Shown piece by piece: positions 48,473 through 60,775 of a stretch of DNA of 64,000 nucleotides (position 1 is the stretch's first letter; each line of letters begins with the position of its first letter). Origin of the DNA: Phocoena phocoena. Its lineage: Eukaryota; Chordata; Mammalia; Artiodactyla; Phocoenidae. The notes beneath the pieces are model-generated. The model was given only the letters and a program-made list of their open reading frames with translations, was not told where the DNA came from and ran no database searches. A program made the translations under genes and the position numbers. The stretch covers positions 57,710,520 to 57,774,519 of the forward strand of contig NC_089235.1 in NCBI RefSeq assembly GCF_963924675.1, given 5' to 3'.

Positions 48473-49102
48473 GAGAATGCAAATGAGAGGAAAACTGTTA
48501 AAAACTGATGAATATAGGTGAAGAGTATATGTCGTTTATTGTACCATTTATTATAGCTTTTCTGAAGTGTTAAAATTTTTAAAGTAAAACACAGAAGAAC
48601 AAAGATAATGTAAAACGATAGCAACTCTGCAAAATCAAAGTAACTCTAATTAGATTGCCATTGGTAAATCAATTAAAAATATATAAAAGTCACAAATAAC
48701 CAGATTATATGTCCACCACAAAATACAATCTATCACCTCATGTTTTATGCAAAGTAACACCTGAAAAGCTCTGGATCTTTGGTTCTCAATTATCAACCCA
48801 ACTGATCAAAGTTATTGTAAACAAAAGTGATAAATTCAAAGGTACTTGCTTATATCAATATTATATCAATGTAAGCTGACCAATAAAACAAAAATAATTC
48901 CCCTGGCATAACTTTACCAAGCAGGTACTATTTCTGTTGATGTACGTGAGCAATGAGAAATAGTTATCTTGTGCTTCCAGAATTGACACTGTTCAGAAAT
49001 TTAATTTAAAATATGTCTATGCTTGTAACCTGGGTTTTCAGTACACAAGTTTTTACATTACTTTTATTCTTAATATACTATGTATATCAAAATATATATT
49101 TT
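48471..49102. other. Unclassified DNA
   Basis: No gene or named repeat recognised. Confidence 0.4.
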
Positions 49103-49310
49103 GGGCTTCCCTGGTGGCGCAGTGGTTGAGAGTCCGCCTGCCGATGCAGGGGCACGAGTTTGTGACCTGGTCCGGGAAGATCCCACATGCCGCGGAGCGG
49201 CTGGGCCCGTGAGCCATGGCCGCTGAACCTGTGCGTCCATAGCCTGTGCTCCGCAACGGGAGAGGCCACAACAGTGAGAGGCCCGCGTACCGCAAAAAAA
49301 AAAAAAAAAA
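49103..49310 (+). mobile_element. CHR-type SINE, young copy 5
   Basis: Full-length and CpG-rich like the 3.6 kb copy, with a 17-nt A tail. The box B region is altered (gagtttgtgacc). No target duplication is visible, unlike its four sisters. Confidence 0.92.
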
Positions 49311-49439
49311 GTAAGCCCCAAGTGTGCTTAAAATAAAAAGACTCCCCCTAACTTCTTTCCAATAATTATTTACCATGTGAAGCAACTCTTAAAATTACTA
49401 CTCTGTTTTCCTTTATAATATATAATACAGAAACAATGA

Positions 49440-50030
49440 AATGCCTTTCTTGATTATTCTCTTCTCCATTGCTCTTAGAATAGGGCATAAATTATTAGCA
49501 AGACCACCATGACCCTGCACCAACTGGACTTTACGTGGCCTCGTCTCTCTAGTCTCACCTTCATTCAGGTCCCCATTTCTTGTGCTCTAGCAATGGGTTA
49601 ACTTCACCTCCTGGAGCACATCATGTTCTTGTTGATGTGGCACTTTTACACATGGTACCTCTGCCTGGAATTCCCTCTCCCTTCTCCCTTCATGTTTTCT
49701 AGTTAAGTCCAAATTATGCTTACATATTAGCTTAATAATCTTTTCCTGAAGATACTATTTTTTGACCCTCAAGTAGTCAAACCATTCTATTAAACATCCT
49801 TATATCAAATTAAATTTCCCTCATACATTATTGATTGCAGTTTTACACTTAATTGTGTTATTCTCTATGATTCTAAGAATTGAAGATTCTCTAAGTTTGA
49901 ATGTGTATATATGTATATATCTTTATAAACAGATATATGACAAGAAAAGGACTATATCTGCTTCTCACCACTGTTTCCTTAATGTATAGCCCAGTGAGTG
50001 TCTACATCTCGAATCTGAAGATTGAATGTC
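49440..50030 (+). mobile_element. L2 LINE 3' region, sense
   Basis: 'ctgcaccaactggactttacgtggcctcgtctctct', 'cttgtgctctagcaatggg' and 'tacctctgcctggaattccctctccc' are the 3' part of L2, followed by a weak 'gacaagaaaaggactatatctgc' end. Confidence 0.8.
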
Positions 50031-50570
50031 TTCTCCACCAGTATCTCTAGATTTTATTAAAAACAAACAAAACGTGGTCCCTGTGTTTAGATTTCCTTCC
50101 AAACAAATCTTCATTGTCTTTCTATTAAATTTGCACAAGATGTTTTTAATTGAAGTATAGCTTCTCTACAATATTATATAAGTTACAGGTGTACTATATA
50201 GTGATTCATAATTTTTAAAGCTTATACTCTGTTTATAGTTATATAAAATATTGGCCATGTTCCCTGTGTTATACAATATATCCTTGTAGCTTATTTTATA
50301 CCTAATAGTTTGTACCTCTTAATCCCTATCCCTATATTGCCCCTCTCCTCTCTCCTCACTGGTAAGCACTAGTTACTCTATATCTGTGGTCTGCTTCTTT
50401 TTCGTTATAGTCACTAGTTTGTTGTATTTTTTAGGTTCCACATATAAGTGATATCATACAGTATTTGTCTTTCTCTGTCTGACATTTCATTTAGCGTAAT
50501 GCTTTCCAAGTCCATTCATGTTGCTGCAAATGGCAAAATTTCATTCTTTTTTATGGCTGACTAGTATTCC

Positions 50571-50607
50571 ATTGTGTGTGTGTCTGTGTGTGTGTGTGTG
50601 TGTGTAT
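50571..50607 (+). repeat. (TG)n microsatellite inside an L1
   Basis: Mostly TG, with one TC, in the L1 context 'ttccattgtgtg...tatttataccacatc'. It is at the same L1 position as the tract near 46.1 kb. Confidence 0.95.
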
Positions 50608-50681
50608 TTATACCACATCTTTTTTATCCATTCATCTGTTAATGGACACTTAGGTTGCTTCCATATCTTGGCAATTATGTA

Positions 50682-51967
50682 CTGGGTTGGCCAAAAAGTT
50701 CGTTAGTTTTTCCGTAAGATGGCTCTAGTAACACTTAGTTGTCTTTAACTTCATTTGAAACAATTTTGTTAGATTGTATTGTGACAGCTGTCATATCAGC
50801 ATGCATTTTAAAAAAAACCTTATCAAAATTGGTGAATTTTTGTGTAGACATTTTAATATTGTAGATGGAAGAAAAAAAGCAACATTTTCAGCATATTATG
50901 CCTTATTATTTCAAGAAAGGTAAAAACGCAACTGAAATGCAAGAAAAAAAGATTTGTGCAGTGTATGGAGAAGGTGCTGTGATTGATCGAACGTGTCAAA
51001 AGTGGTTTGCGAAGTTTTGTGTTAGAGATTTCTCGCTGGATGATGCTCCATGATCTGGTAGACCAGTTGAAGTTGTCAGCGAACAAATCAAGACATTAAT
51101 TGAGAACAATCAACGTTATACCACGCAGGAGATAGCTGACATACTCAAAATATCCAAATCAAGAGTTGAAAATCATTTGCACCAGCTTGGTTATGTTAAT
51201 CGCTTTGATGTTTGGGTTCCACATAAGTTAAGAGAAAAAAACCTTCTTGACCATATTTCTGCATGTGATTCTCTACTGAAACGTAATGAAAACGTTCCAT
51301 TTTTAAAACAAATTGTGACGGGCAATGAAAAATGTATACTGTACAATAATGTGGAATGGAAGAGATCGTGGGGCCAGTGAAATGAACCACCACCAACCAT
51401 GCCAAAGTACGGTCTCATCCAAAGAAGGTGATGCTGTGTATATGGTGGGATTGGAAGGGAGTCCTCTATTATGAGCTCCTTCTCGAAAACCAAATGATTA
51501 ATTCCAACAAGTGCTGCTCCAATCAGACCAACTGAAAGCAGCACTCGATGGAAAGTGCCCAGAATTAGTCAACAGAAGACGCATAATCTTCCATCAGGAT
51601 AGCGCAAGACCACATGTTTCTTTGATGACCAGACCAAAACTGTTATATCTTGGCTGGGAAGTTCTGATTCTTCTGCCATATTCACCAGACATTGCACCTT
51701 TGGATTTCCATTGATTTCGGTCTTTACAAAATTCTTTTAATGGAAAAAAATTTCAATTCCCTGAAGACTGTAAAAGGCACCTGGAACAGTTCTTTGCTCA
51801 AAAAGATAAAAAGTTTTGGGAAGATGGAATTATGAAGTTGCCTGAAAAATGGCAGAAGGTAGTGGAACAAAAGGGTGAAGACATTGTTCGATAAAGTTCT
51901 TGGTGAAAATGAAAAATGTGTCTTTTCTTTTTACTTAGAAACCGACGGCACGTTTTAGCCAACCCAA
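50682..51967 (+). mobile_element. Complete-length mariner transposon (Tc1/mariner)
   Basis: The 1,286-bp element is bounded by inverted ends related to CTGGGTTGGCCAAAAAGTTCG and flanked by TA on both sides (50680-50681 and 51968-51969). Length, ends and TA duplication are those of a mariner, and the ends resemble the mariner known from cattle and other cetartiodactyls. It inserted by cut-and-paste into the surrounding antisense L1. The transposase inside is dead, so the copy can no longer move itself. Confidence 0.95.
50865..51894 (+). pseudogene. Mariner transposase, inactivated
   Basis: The enzyme would bind the inverted ends and cut and paste the element. The start at 50865 gives MEEKKQHFQHIMPYYFKKGK, where the family begins. 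A helix-turn-helix region follows (51100-51170, TTQEIADILKISKSRVENHL). Catalytic stretches: VTGNEKCILY, where the family has Asp in the position of Asn and usually Trp where there is Cys; HQDSARPH with Asp; and YSPDIAPLDFH with Asp at the end. The first catalytic Asp is therefore lost. An in-frame TGA at 51051-51053 (probably a CpG-decayed CGA) and later stops and frameshifts break the frame, which ends with a stop at 51892-51894. The length is close to the usual ~345 residues. Confidence 0.92.
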
Positions 51968-52372
51968 TATAAGCCTGCTATGAACGGAGTGAATGTATCT
52001 TTTCAAATTAGTGTTTTTGTTTTTTTTTTGGTTATATCCTCAGGAGTGGAATTGCTGGGTCGTATGATAGTTCTATTTTTAATTTTTTGAGAAACCACCG
52101 TACTGTTTTCCACAGCGGCTGCACCAATTTACATTCCCACCAACTGTTTCTCCACATCCTTGCTAACACTTGTTACTTGTTTTCTTTTTGATGATAGCCA
52201 TTCTAACAGGTGTGAGGTGATACTTCACTGTGGTTTTGATTTGCATTTCCCTGATGATTAGCAATGTTCAGCACCTTTTCATGTATCTGTTGGCCATCTG
52301 CGTGTTCTCTGGGAAAATGTCTACTCAGTTTTTCTGCCCATTTTTTAATCGGGTTGTTTGTTTGGTGTCGAG

Positions 52373-53245
52373 TTGTATACCATGATATAGAGATAGTAAT
52401 GCAAATTGATCTTCTCTGAACAGGGTTTAGAGTTCTGGGTAACAGGAAATACTCTAGCTATTTTAAGTACAAATGGATTTAGTTTAGGGAATCTAGTGTG
52501 TAAAAATTGTTGGTAAGGATGGAGCAGCAGGTTCCAGGTTTAACTTTCAGATCTTATCCAAGAAGAGACTCATGTAGGAAACTGTTATCTTTGCCACAGT
52601 CAGAAAGTTACTGATTCTGGTGATAATTCCAGGTTACACCAAATTAACCATGGCCTGATGATCAGAAGTCACACCAGCTACATTGACTTGCAGTCAATCT
52701 GCACCTGCAAGATGTGCTAGAGCTGCATCTCTCTTCCCATTGAACTCAGTTCCTAATTCAGATTTTGCACAAGACATTGGAAGCCTATGACAAGGGATTC
52801 TGGGAAATTTAGATGTAGCTGAAAGTTTTCCAGCCTCTGCAGTAGAGTTGCTATCTTGGACAGTTAAAAAAAGAATTGCCAAATACAAAATTTCTTTTTA
52901 AAATAAAGATACATATTTTGAAATCAGGATAATTATTTTTCACACATTCCAAGAAAATATATATGTATATTTTATCACTTGATTAATACAAATATACATT
53001 TATATTTTCCACTTTGCCTCTTTAATCACAACCTTAGGCTTATCGAACTCAGGAAAGATTACTCTTTTCCTTTGTCACTTCCATGCATAATCCTGATCTC
53101 AATTATGTGATTGTTTAAGGGGAAGGTATTTTGTCCTTAATTACATCAATTCAAATCCACTTTTATTAATATGAAATATAAATCTGAAAATAGAATTTTC
53201 TTCCTCTTTTCTTCTTTCCTTTCTCCCTTCTTCCTTCCACTTTTT
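52373..53245. other. Unclassified DNA with a (TTTC/TTCC)n tract
   Basis: A pyrimidine tract lies at about 53200-53265. The rest resembles no family I can name. Confidence 0.4.
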
Positions 53246-53249
53246 CTTT

Positions 53250-54070
53250 CTTTCTTCCTTCAGCAAATACTATCTGACTTCTATAAGCCAACATCCTTGC
53301 TAGGGACTGGAAATATAAAAAGGAAGAGGCCAACACAATTCTTTTTTTTTTTTTGCAATTTAGTCTAGCTTGGAGAACAGATTAAATAATTACGTAAAAG
53401 TGAGATTGGTATTATAGATATGGAAAACACAATATACGTATCAGTCAGATTTCTGCCAGGAAAACCAGTCCTAGGAACACCAATTCAAGAGAGGGACTTT
53501 AATACAGGGAATTGAGCACAATGATATTAAAGATGAGAAGGCAAGACTGTGAGTCAGCCAAAGATGAGCCACAACAGGAAGCTCCTATCATGCTAGAGTT
53601 GCAGAGACCAATGGAGGAAGGTGAATAAAAAAACCTCCATGGATGGGGCTAGTTGGTGAGAACTGTGACCTTGTAGGAGACCTGCTCACCTGAAGAAACG
53701 TTTCCCAGAGCAGAGAGAGGAGGAGAGATATCCTGTTTCCTCCTCCAAGCTTCCATTAGCACCTCCATTGGAGGAACCCAACTGGGAGATGTTTGAAAAA
53801 GGAATAAGAAAATATATGTCTCAAAAGTGAACTCTTGAAATACACAGTAGAACAAGGGAAGGATAGGAAGTGGATCTGAGAAGAAAGATGCAGCTAATCA
53901 ACACAGGATATTATGAAAGCATAGAACCAGTCTAGGGGTTCAGGGAGTGACCCCTAAATTGAGACCTACAACTTGAAATTTAAGTTTATCTGGGGAAAAC
54001 CTGGGGAAAGAGTGTTTCAGGAAGAGAGAACAGTGTATCCAAATGCCTGAGAGCAGTGAAAAGGGGAGTC
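53250..54070 (+). repeat. Ancient mammal-wide repeat, copy 4, interrupted
   Basis: The left part 'gcaaatactatctgacttc...gctagggactggaaatat' (53250-53330) and the right part 'gaaagagtgtttcaggaag' (about 54005) belong to the ancient repeat. The middle (about 53440-53990) looks like a different inserted repeat. Confidence 0.4.
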
Positions 54071-55394
54071 TTGTTTTCTTTTTTTTTTTTAAATCACATT
54101 TCAGAGAACCAAACTATACCTGATATTGAAGGAATAAAGCAAAGCCAGTTCACTTTCTGGTCCATGCATATATATGTCCATTTTATTATTAATGATAAGT
54201 AGCATTGAGATTATTTCCTTAGCCCTTAATCATTAAAGAAGAAAAAGGAAAAGAGGAAGAAGAAAGGGAAGAAGAAAAAGAAAGTGAACCTCTTTTCAAA
54301 TTCCTTAAAATATATACTTAGCGTATATTTGGATGTAAGGCATACAGATTTCTGTCACCTCTTTTGTGGTTTACTGATGCATGATAATCATTTCCAAGTA
54401 ATTTCTGATGTTTACTTTATAACGTTTAATTACTCTGAATCTCCATCAATAAATTTTTATCATTTCCCTCAGGAAATAGATAAAGACTAATTAAAATGTG
54501 ATAACTTATTCTATGTATTGGTTTTACTATATTTCTTCTTTACATGCCATGGCAGAGTCAGTGATAAATATAGGGAAGTGGTTTCCATAATAAATAGTAA
54601 ATCTCATCAGAGTAGACCATTTAGAATAGCAATTGTGCTCGACTGAAAAACCATAAATCCCTGCCTATAATCCCCAGATAGAGTGCTATTTTAAATGGTT
54701 TTATCATGGTTTTATCATCATGCCCAAAGTTTTTCCAACTATCATTCATGAATTGTAGGTTTTCAAGTCCATAGCATAGTAGTAGAAATAGGAAGTGTAC
54801 ATAACTATGCAGTTAGAGAATGAGGAAACCTTTATTTCAACACGGGCTTTTATTGCATAGGAGTAACACAAAATGATATCTAAATTGCTTTCCCTTTTAC
54901 TAGCCTTAATGTCAAAGTTTGAGTGACTTACTCAAAATTGGAACAAAGGATTCAGTAGAATCCACAAGCATTTGGCTGTGTGGGCAAAAATCATTCTTTT
55001 CATGAACAATATGCTTGTTTGATGCTCAAAGCACAATGCAATCAGCATAAATCCCAAGAACTCTATCAAAGTCAGTCAATCACACTTTCTCCTCAAAAAG
55101 GGAAAACTGAAAAAAGGCACTTAGCCTCTCTCCCACCAGTAAAAATGAGCGTTTACCTAGAAGTCACTTTTATCAGATTTTAAAAATATATTGGAATATG
55201 GGTGAATTCAACGTTGTTCCCAATACCACTGAAGTATTGCTTGTTAGGAACCTCCCCATGACTGGAAAAAGCTATATGATAATAAACAGAGATTTTCCCA
55301 CTCCAACTGGAGTGCACTTGCTAGAAAAAATAGACTCTATAGCCTTTAGGTTAGGGGAAAACAATTCGATAATATTTGTTGGCAAGGATATATA
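54071..55394. other. Unclassified DNA with a (GAA)n tract
   Basis: A purine tract lies at about 54236-54285. Short frames at 54980-55395 lack known domains. Confidence 0.4.
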
Positions 55395-55437
55395 AAAAGT
55401 GGTATTTAGGCATCAGTGTGGCCTAAATACCACTTTT
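55395..55437. repeat. Perfect 17-bp inverted repeat (hairpin)
   Basis: The arm AAAAGTGGTATTTAGGC at 55395-55411 is exactly complementary to 55421-55437, with loop ATCAGTGTG. No known element is recognised around it. Confidence 0.95.
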
Positions 55438-56065
55438 CTTCTAGTTTAAAAGAAAAGCAAGCAAACAAGACAAAAAATTGTGTAGGGAATTATAAACACA
55501 ATTACAGCACTTAGGAAATTAGGTCTAAGGAAATTATAAAAAATTAAAACAAAATTTACAAAAAATAACGGGTGTTTTTCACTATATTGTTTTTTTAATG
55601 GTTTTTACCTCTATACTGCAGTGTAACAGGCATACATACTCTTTTTAATTGTACTGAGTATTCCATTTGCTAAGTATACCGTAATTTATACATTCTACAC
55701 TTCATGGGAATGTGGTTTGCTTTCAGTTGGGGCATGCAGTTATTTTTAACAGATTACATAATTAAAAACATACGTGTTCAAAAAATTCCAATTTAAAATG
55801 TGATATAATGGATTGTTATGGAATGAGAAAAACAGATAATTATGAAAACTGTGTAGCAGCATGGAAAATGTAAAGAAACAATAAGCCAAGTGCTAACTTG
55901 AACCTAATTTATGATTACAACTGTGTAAAAACTATATGCTCAAATGAAAATAAACTGGAAGATTACCTGTCAGAATGAAACCACTTAATGTGTTAGCATG
56001 GTTGGGTTATGTGTTAAGTAATTAAAGTCATTCTAATAATTTTTTGCAATAAATGCATTTTAAGA
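55438..56065. other. Unclassified AT-rich DNA
   Basis: No gene or named repeat recognised. Confidence 0.4.
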
Positions 56066-56069
56066 TTTA

Positions 56070-57180
56070 GTCAATTTAGATGAGGTAAAATTTATATATA
56101 ATAAAATTCATCCATTCCCCATTCCCACTCTTGGATTAACATAAACTCTAATCTGCTTTGTCACATTAACCAGCTTACCTGCTCTAGAATTTCACATAAG
56201 TATCGGATTTCTTTCATTCAGTATGTTTTTGAGATTCATCCATGTTACTGCATGTGTTGATGAGATGTTCTTTTTTGTTGCTGATTAGTATTCAACTTCA
56301 GTGGATACACAACCATTATTTCCATTATCTGTTGATGGATACTTGGTTTATTTTTAGACTTTTGACAAACATGAATAAGAATAGTTTGGATAATCATGTA
56401 AAACATTTTGCTGGATATGTTTTATTCCTCCAAGTAAATTCCTAAGAATGAAATCCCTGGTTCAAAGGTAAGTAAATATTTAAATTCCAAAATCCCTTCC
56501 AAAGTGGCTCTACTATTTTGCAATCTTACCAACAATACATGACAGTTCTAGTTGTTTTCATTCTTGCAAACACTTATTATTGCTATCTTGTTTAATGTTA
56601 GCCATTCTTATGGGTTCACACCATGAGGGACATCCCATTGGGATTTTAATTTATACTTCCCATATTACTAATGGTATTAAGCATCTTTCACTGCCCATTT
56701 TAAAAATTCATTATTTGTCTTCTTATTGACTTGTAAAATTCCTTCATATATTCTGAGTAAAGTTTTGGGTCATATTTATGTGTGAGGAACATTTTCTCCT
56801 TCTCTGTAGTTTGTCTGTTTATTTTCCTAATGGTGGTGTATGAAGTGCAGAAAATTTAAATTTTGACAAAATGCAGTTTATCACTTTTTTTGTTTTTTTC
56901 TTTTGTATCTTAATTAAGAAAGCTTTGCCCACTGGAACCTTCTATGTGTTATCCTTTTAGGTTTATAATCCTTTAAAATTCTATTTTGTGAATTGGGAAA
57001 GATAAAGAAAGGTGTTTTTTAAAATACAAATATCTATTTGTTCAACCACATTTGTTGAAAAGAATTTCTCTAATCACTTTGGCACCTTTTAGAAAATTGA
57101 TTGAAAGTATACATTTTAATCTATATTTAAACTCTGTATTCAGCTCTGCTGCTATACATGCCTACATAATTGATTCTTAA
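56070..57180 (-). mobile_element. Old L1M fragment, antisense
   Basis: 'gagattcatccatgttactgcatg', 'gaatgaaatccctggttc', 'ctattttgcaatcttaccaac' and 'gtgaggaacattttctccttctc' are antisense old L1 ORF2-3' motifs. No frame survives. Confidence 0.7.
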
Positions 57181-57640
57181 AACTACATGAATTACTCTAA
57201 AAGTATAGGGGCTTTTAGGGATCCCTCAGAAACTTCAAGCAGTTCATGAAGTCTTTATAATAAGAAATTATTTGCCCTTTTCACTGTTAACAGTTACATT
57301 GGTGATACAAAAGCAGTGGTGAGTAAAACTGATCATGTCTTGGCTCAGACTGAGAAAATAGCATGAACCTATACCAATACTCATTGCATCTTCATCACCA
57401 CACACTCACAAGGGAAAAAAAGTAGCAATCCTGTGCTAAATTTTTTCTTCATTCTACGAGAGAAGTGGAAAGTACTCACAAAATAGTTCTGATGCATACA
57501 AAGATATGATGGTTGCCTCAAGGAAAAGTACTTCTGTGGTGGTTGAAGTTCATAGTTGAACAGTTTTTTTTTCTTTTTTTTTTTTCAATGGAACACTATT
57601 TTTACTTGAAAAGATAATTGGCAAACTATGATTCTTTAGA
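57181..57640. other. Unclassified DNA
   Basis: Contains a T-rich run at 57566-57590. Nothing else is recognised. Confidence 0.4.
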
Positions 57641-57644
57641 CTTG

Positions 57645-58500
57645 GGTATTCAGTAACATTTCTCTCTGGATGCTTGCAATATTTTCTGTTTGTTTAGTAT
57701 GCAAAAGTTTAATTATAGTGTGTCTTGGCATGGATTTCTTTGGTTTTATCTACGTGATTTGCTCAACTTCTTGTATCTGTAGATTTATGTTTCATCAAAT
57801 TTGGAAAGTTTTAGCCATTATTTTTTGAATACTCTTGTAGCTCTACTCTTTCACCTCTCCTTGTAGTGCTTCTATGATATGACTGTTGGATCTTTTGTAT
57901 TTCACCTGAGACTCTATTCTTTTTTTCTCTCTCTCTAATATATTTACTCTCCTTTGTTCAGATTGGGTAAATTCTATTGATCTGTCCTCAAAGTCATCTA
58001 ATCTATACTCTGTCATCCCCACTCTAATAATGAGACCACCCAGCAAGTTTTTTTCTTATTTCTACTATGTTTTTAGTTTTATAATTACCATTTTTATAAC
58101 TTATCTTTCTTTGTTGAGACTTTTAATTTTTCATTTATTTCCAGAGAATTTGTCATTTGTTACTGAAGCATTTTTATAATGACTCCTTTTAAACTCTTGT
58201 CAGATAATTCCAACATCTGATTAATCTGGTTGTTGATTGTCTTTTCTCATTAAGTTGAGATGTTCCTGCTTCTTGTTGTGATGGGTGATTTTTTAAATTG
58301 TATCTTTAACATTTTGCCTATTATGTGAAAAGACTTTGGGTCCTAGTTAAATCATTTATTTTAGCAGGCTCATACTGGTTTAGATTTAGTACACATGTCC
58401 TGGCCAACTGTTGAGGGCTATGGTTCCAATAGTTGTTTAATTTTCAGAGCCTTTGCAGTGTTAGTTTGGTGTTTGGGTTATCTGATGACGTTGTGGTTTC
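57645..58500 (-). mobile_element. Old LINE (L1M/HAL1-like) fragment
   Basis: 'gtgtgtcttggcatggatttc', 'tgttactgaagcatttttataatg', 'gtcagataattccaacatctg' and 'catttttataacttatctttc' form an old LINE segment related to the one at 6.8-8.1 kb. The strand is inferred. Confidence 0.45.
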
Positions 58501-58527
58501 CAATTAATCCTGCTGGTGCTGCCCATG

Positions 58528-58880
58528 AATCAATAAATAATTATTGAGCAATTTTCCTAGAATATATTTATGTTCTAGACAATGGGCATACTACAGTAAA
58601 TAAGACAGCAAAACCTTTCTCGTTTAAGGACTTATGTTGAAGTGGAAAAGACAGAACACACATGTAAATAAACAAATAATTGAGGAAATAGTTGCAGGAG
58701 GAGGAAACTGTGTAAGAGGATATGATATGAAATAGACTTTCTGAGGAAAGAAAATATGAACTAAAACCTGAATGAGAAGAAGCCAAATATAGGACAAATT
58801 TGGGAAAGAGCATTCTAGGCAGAGGCAATAATGATGTGCAAATGTCGTGAGAGTAGACAGAGCTTGGCATGATTACTATC
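58528..58880 (+). repeat. Ancient mammal-wide repeat, copy 5
   Basis: 'tctagacaatgggcatactacag' followed by 'gaaagagcattctaggcagaggcaat' and 'gatgtgcaaatg' matches the ancient repeat. Confidence 0.55.
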
Positions 58881-59754
58881 AGGTTATGGCTATCAACAGC
58901 TGGGTCTTAATCCTACGGGAAAGCCTCTGAGAAAACATATGAAACTCAAAATTGTCCTTTTAGAGGATGAAGGAGAAGAAACATCTGTTGAAAAATTACA
59001 AATCCCATTGCCTGAGGGGAAGCCCCATTGCGTGAACTGCCTGCAGGTCATTATATAACTATGAGCAGCCAAGCAAGATCCTGTGTTAAAGAACCTATGT
59101 TACATAATCATAAAAACAGAAAGGGAGCATGACTGAACTGTGCCATGATTTTCTTAACTTTAAAAATTTATTTAATATTAAAAAGTAGAAACGTAGCATA
59201 TAAGTATATTCAGGGACATCTATAGATTAATCCATTTAGAATGGTTCAACTGGTTGAATTATTAAAGTTTCCTACTTTATTGCAAAAGAGACTCCCCCAA
59301 ATATGCAAGTCACATACATTTTATTTCCTGTTCATCAGCTAGGTAGATAACTCAGAGTAGAGACAGATCTTTATTAAATTATATTAGTTATCTTTGCATC
59401 AAGCACTTCTAAGTTTTATACAGCATAATTCTAAAACCATCCTAATTACAACTCAAGTATATAAACTAAGTAGGTACGTATTGCATGATATTCTCATGCC
59501 TGCCTATGGTTCAATTTTTGCAACATTGTAATCTTTTTACAGTAGAACTTGTGAAAATATAAACATTTTACTGTTTAATTTTTCTTTTTTTAAGGAAAAT
59601 GAAAGGCACAGGAGGTACTAAGATGTACACTTAGTACATGAAATTAGTAAAATGTACACTTCATAAAATTAATGTAACACTGGCATATTATGCCCAAAGT
59701 AGGCACTTCGCTTCAAACTATGTACTTGAACTTTTAAAAAATGCAAATGCATTG
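58881..59754. other. Unclassified DNA
   Basis: No gene or named repeat recognised. Confidence 0.4.
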
Positions 59755-60010
59755 AAGAAATGGTACAGAATAGTAGTTATTGTACATTTCTGGAATTAGA
59801 ATTTAAGAATTTGAATTCTGAATGACTCACCAGCTGAGTAAACCTGAGCAAGGTATTTATTTTTTTAATCTAAGTTACACGTTCTGTAATAAGGGGACAA
59901 CAATTATATGTAATCTTCAGTTATTTTAAGGTGTAATATAATCCAATTTAAAGCACAATGGATGGTACAATGTAAGTATTAAAGAATGTTAGCTGATTAT
60001 TATTACTGTT
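59755..60010 (+). mobile_element. MIR SINE, sense
   Basis: 'ctgagtaaacctgagcaaggta', 'taataaggggacaacaatta' and 'aagtattaaagaatgttagctgattattatt' follow the MIR order. Confidence 0.7.
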
Positions 60011-60775
60011 ATTCATTTAGACATATCATACTTCCTTAACTTTCCTGAGCGTGGTGATACATGCAGTGCTTAAAACATCTGAATGCTCAAAAGGGTATGC
60101 AACAATAATGGCTTCACCATTTCTAAAGGTTGCTGCCACTGGGGAAGAAAGTAAACGTTGCTCTTGGTGTTTTTATGTCAACTAAAAAACTTTATTCCTT
60201 TGAGGGTGACTGGGGCATAGAATCTGGTGTCTCCGCTGGTAAAGGTTTTCAGTGACTTTTCAGAAATTGTGCAAAGGTCTGCCTTTTATTAGGAAAATTG
60301 ATCTTGGATCTTAAAGGTCAACAAAGTAAAGACTTGACTCAGATTCCTAAGAATCCCACAAAATAAGCTGCGTGTAAGATAGTTTGTCTGCTTTATGAGT
60401 TAACCCCATCTGGATTCGCACCTGTGATTGCTGGGAGCCTATACATTTAGAGCATGCACTTAAAATGCTAAGAACTTCCCTTCAACTATGAAGAACAGAG
60501 TTTTAAAATTACAAATGTGATCTAAGAAAAACCTTTTTTTAAGCCACTTCATTCAGCAAGAGAGGGTAGAAATGATTGTCCTGCAAGCAGGTGGCAGTGT
60601 AGAATTTACTGATGCAGATACATAGTACCATTCCCTTCAGCTAGAGAATACATGAATGTGCTCACATTCTGGCATCTAGCCAAGATCAAGAGCACTTTGC
60701 TGGCATATCCAACTTACTCAGTTCAAGCACATTTCTCTAATGCTTTATAAAAATAAAAATTTAATGCAGAGACTT
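60011..60775. other. Unclassified DNA
   Basis: No gene or named repeat recognised. Confidence 0.4.

Larger units (their letters stand above)
50140..52372 (-). mobile_element. Antisense L1 fragment split by a mariner
   Basis: Left part 50140-50681 and right part 51970-52372 are successive parts of the same antisense L1: the left ends 'cttccatatcttggcaattatg' and the right resumes 'agcctgctatgaacggag', as in the L1s at 46.2 and 61.99 kb. A (TG)n tract lies at about 50571-50607. Ends are approximate. Confidence 0.9.
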
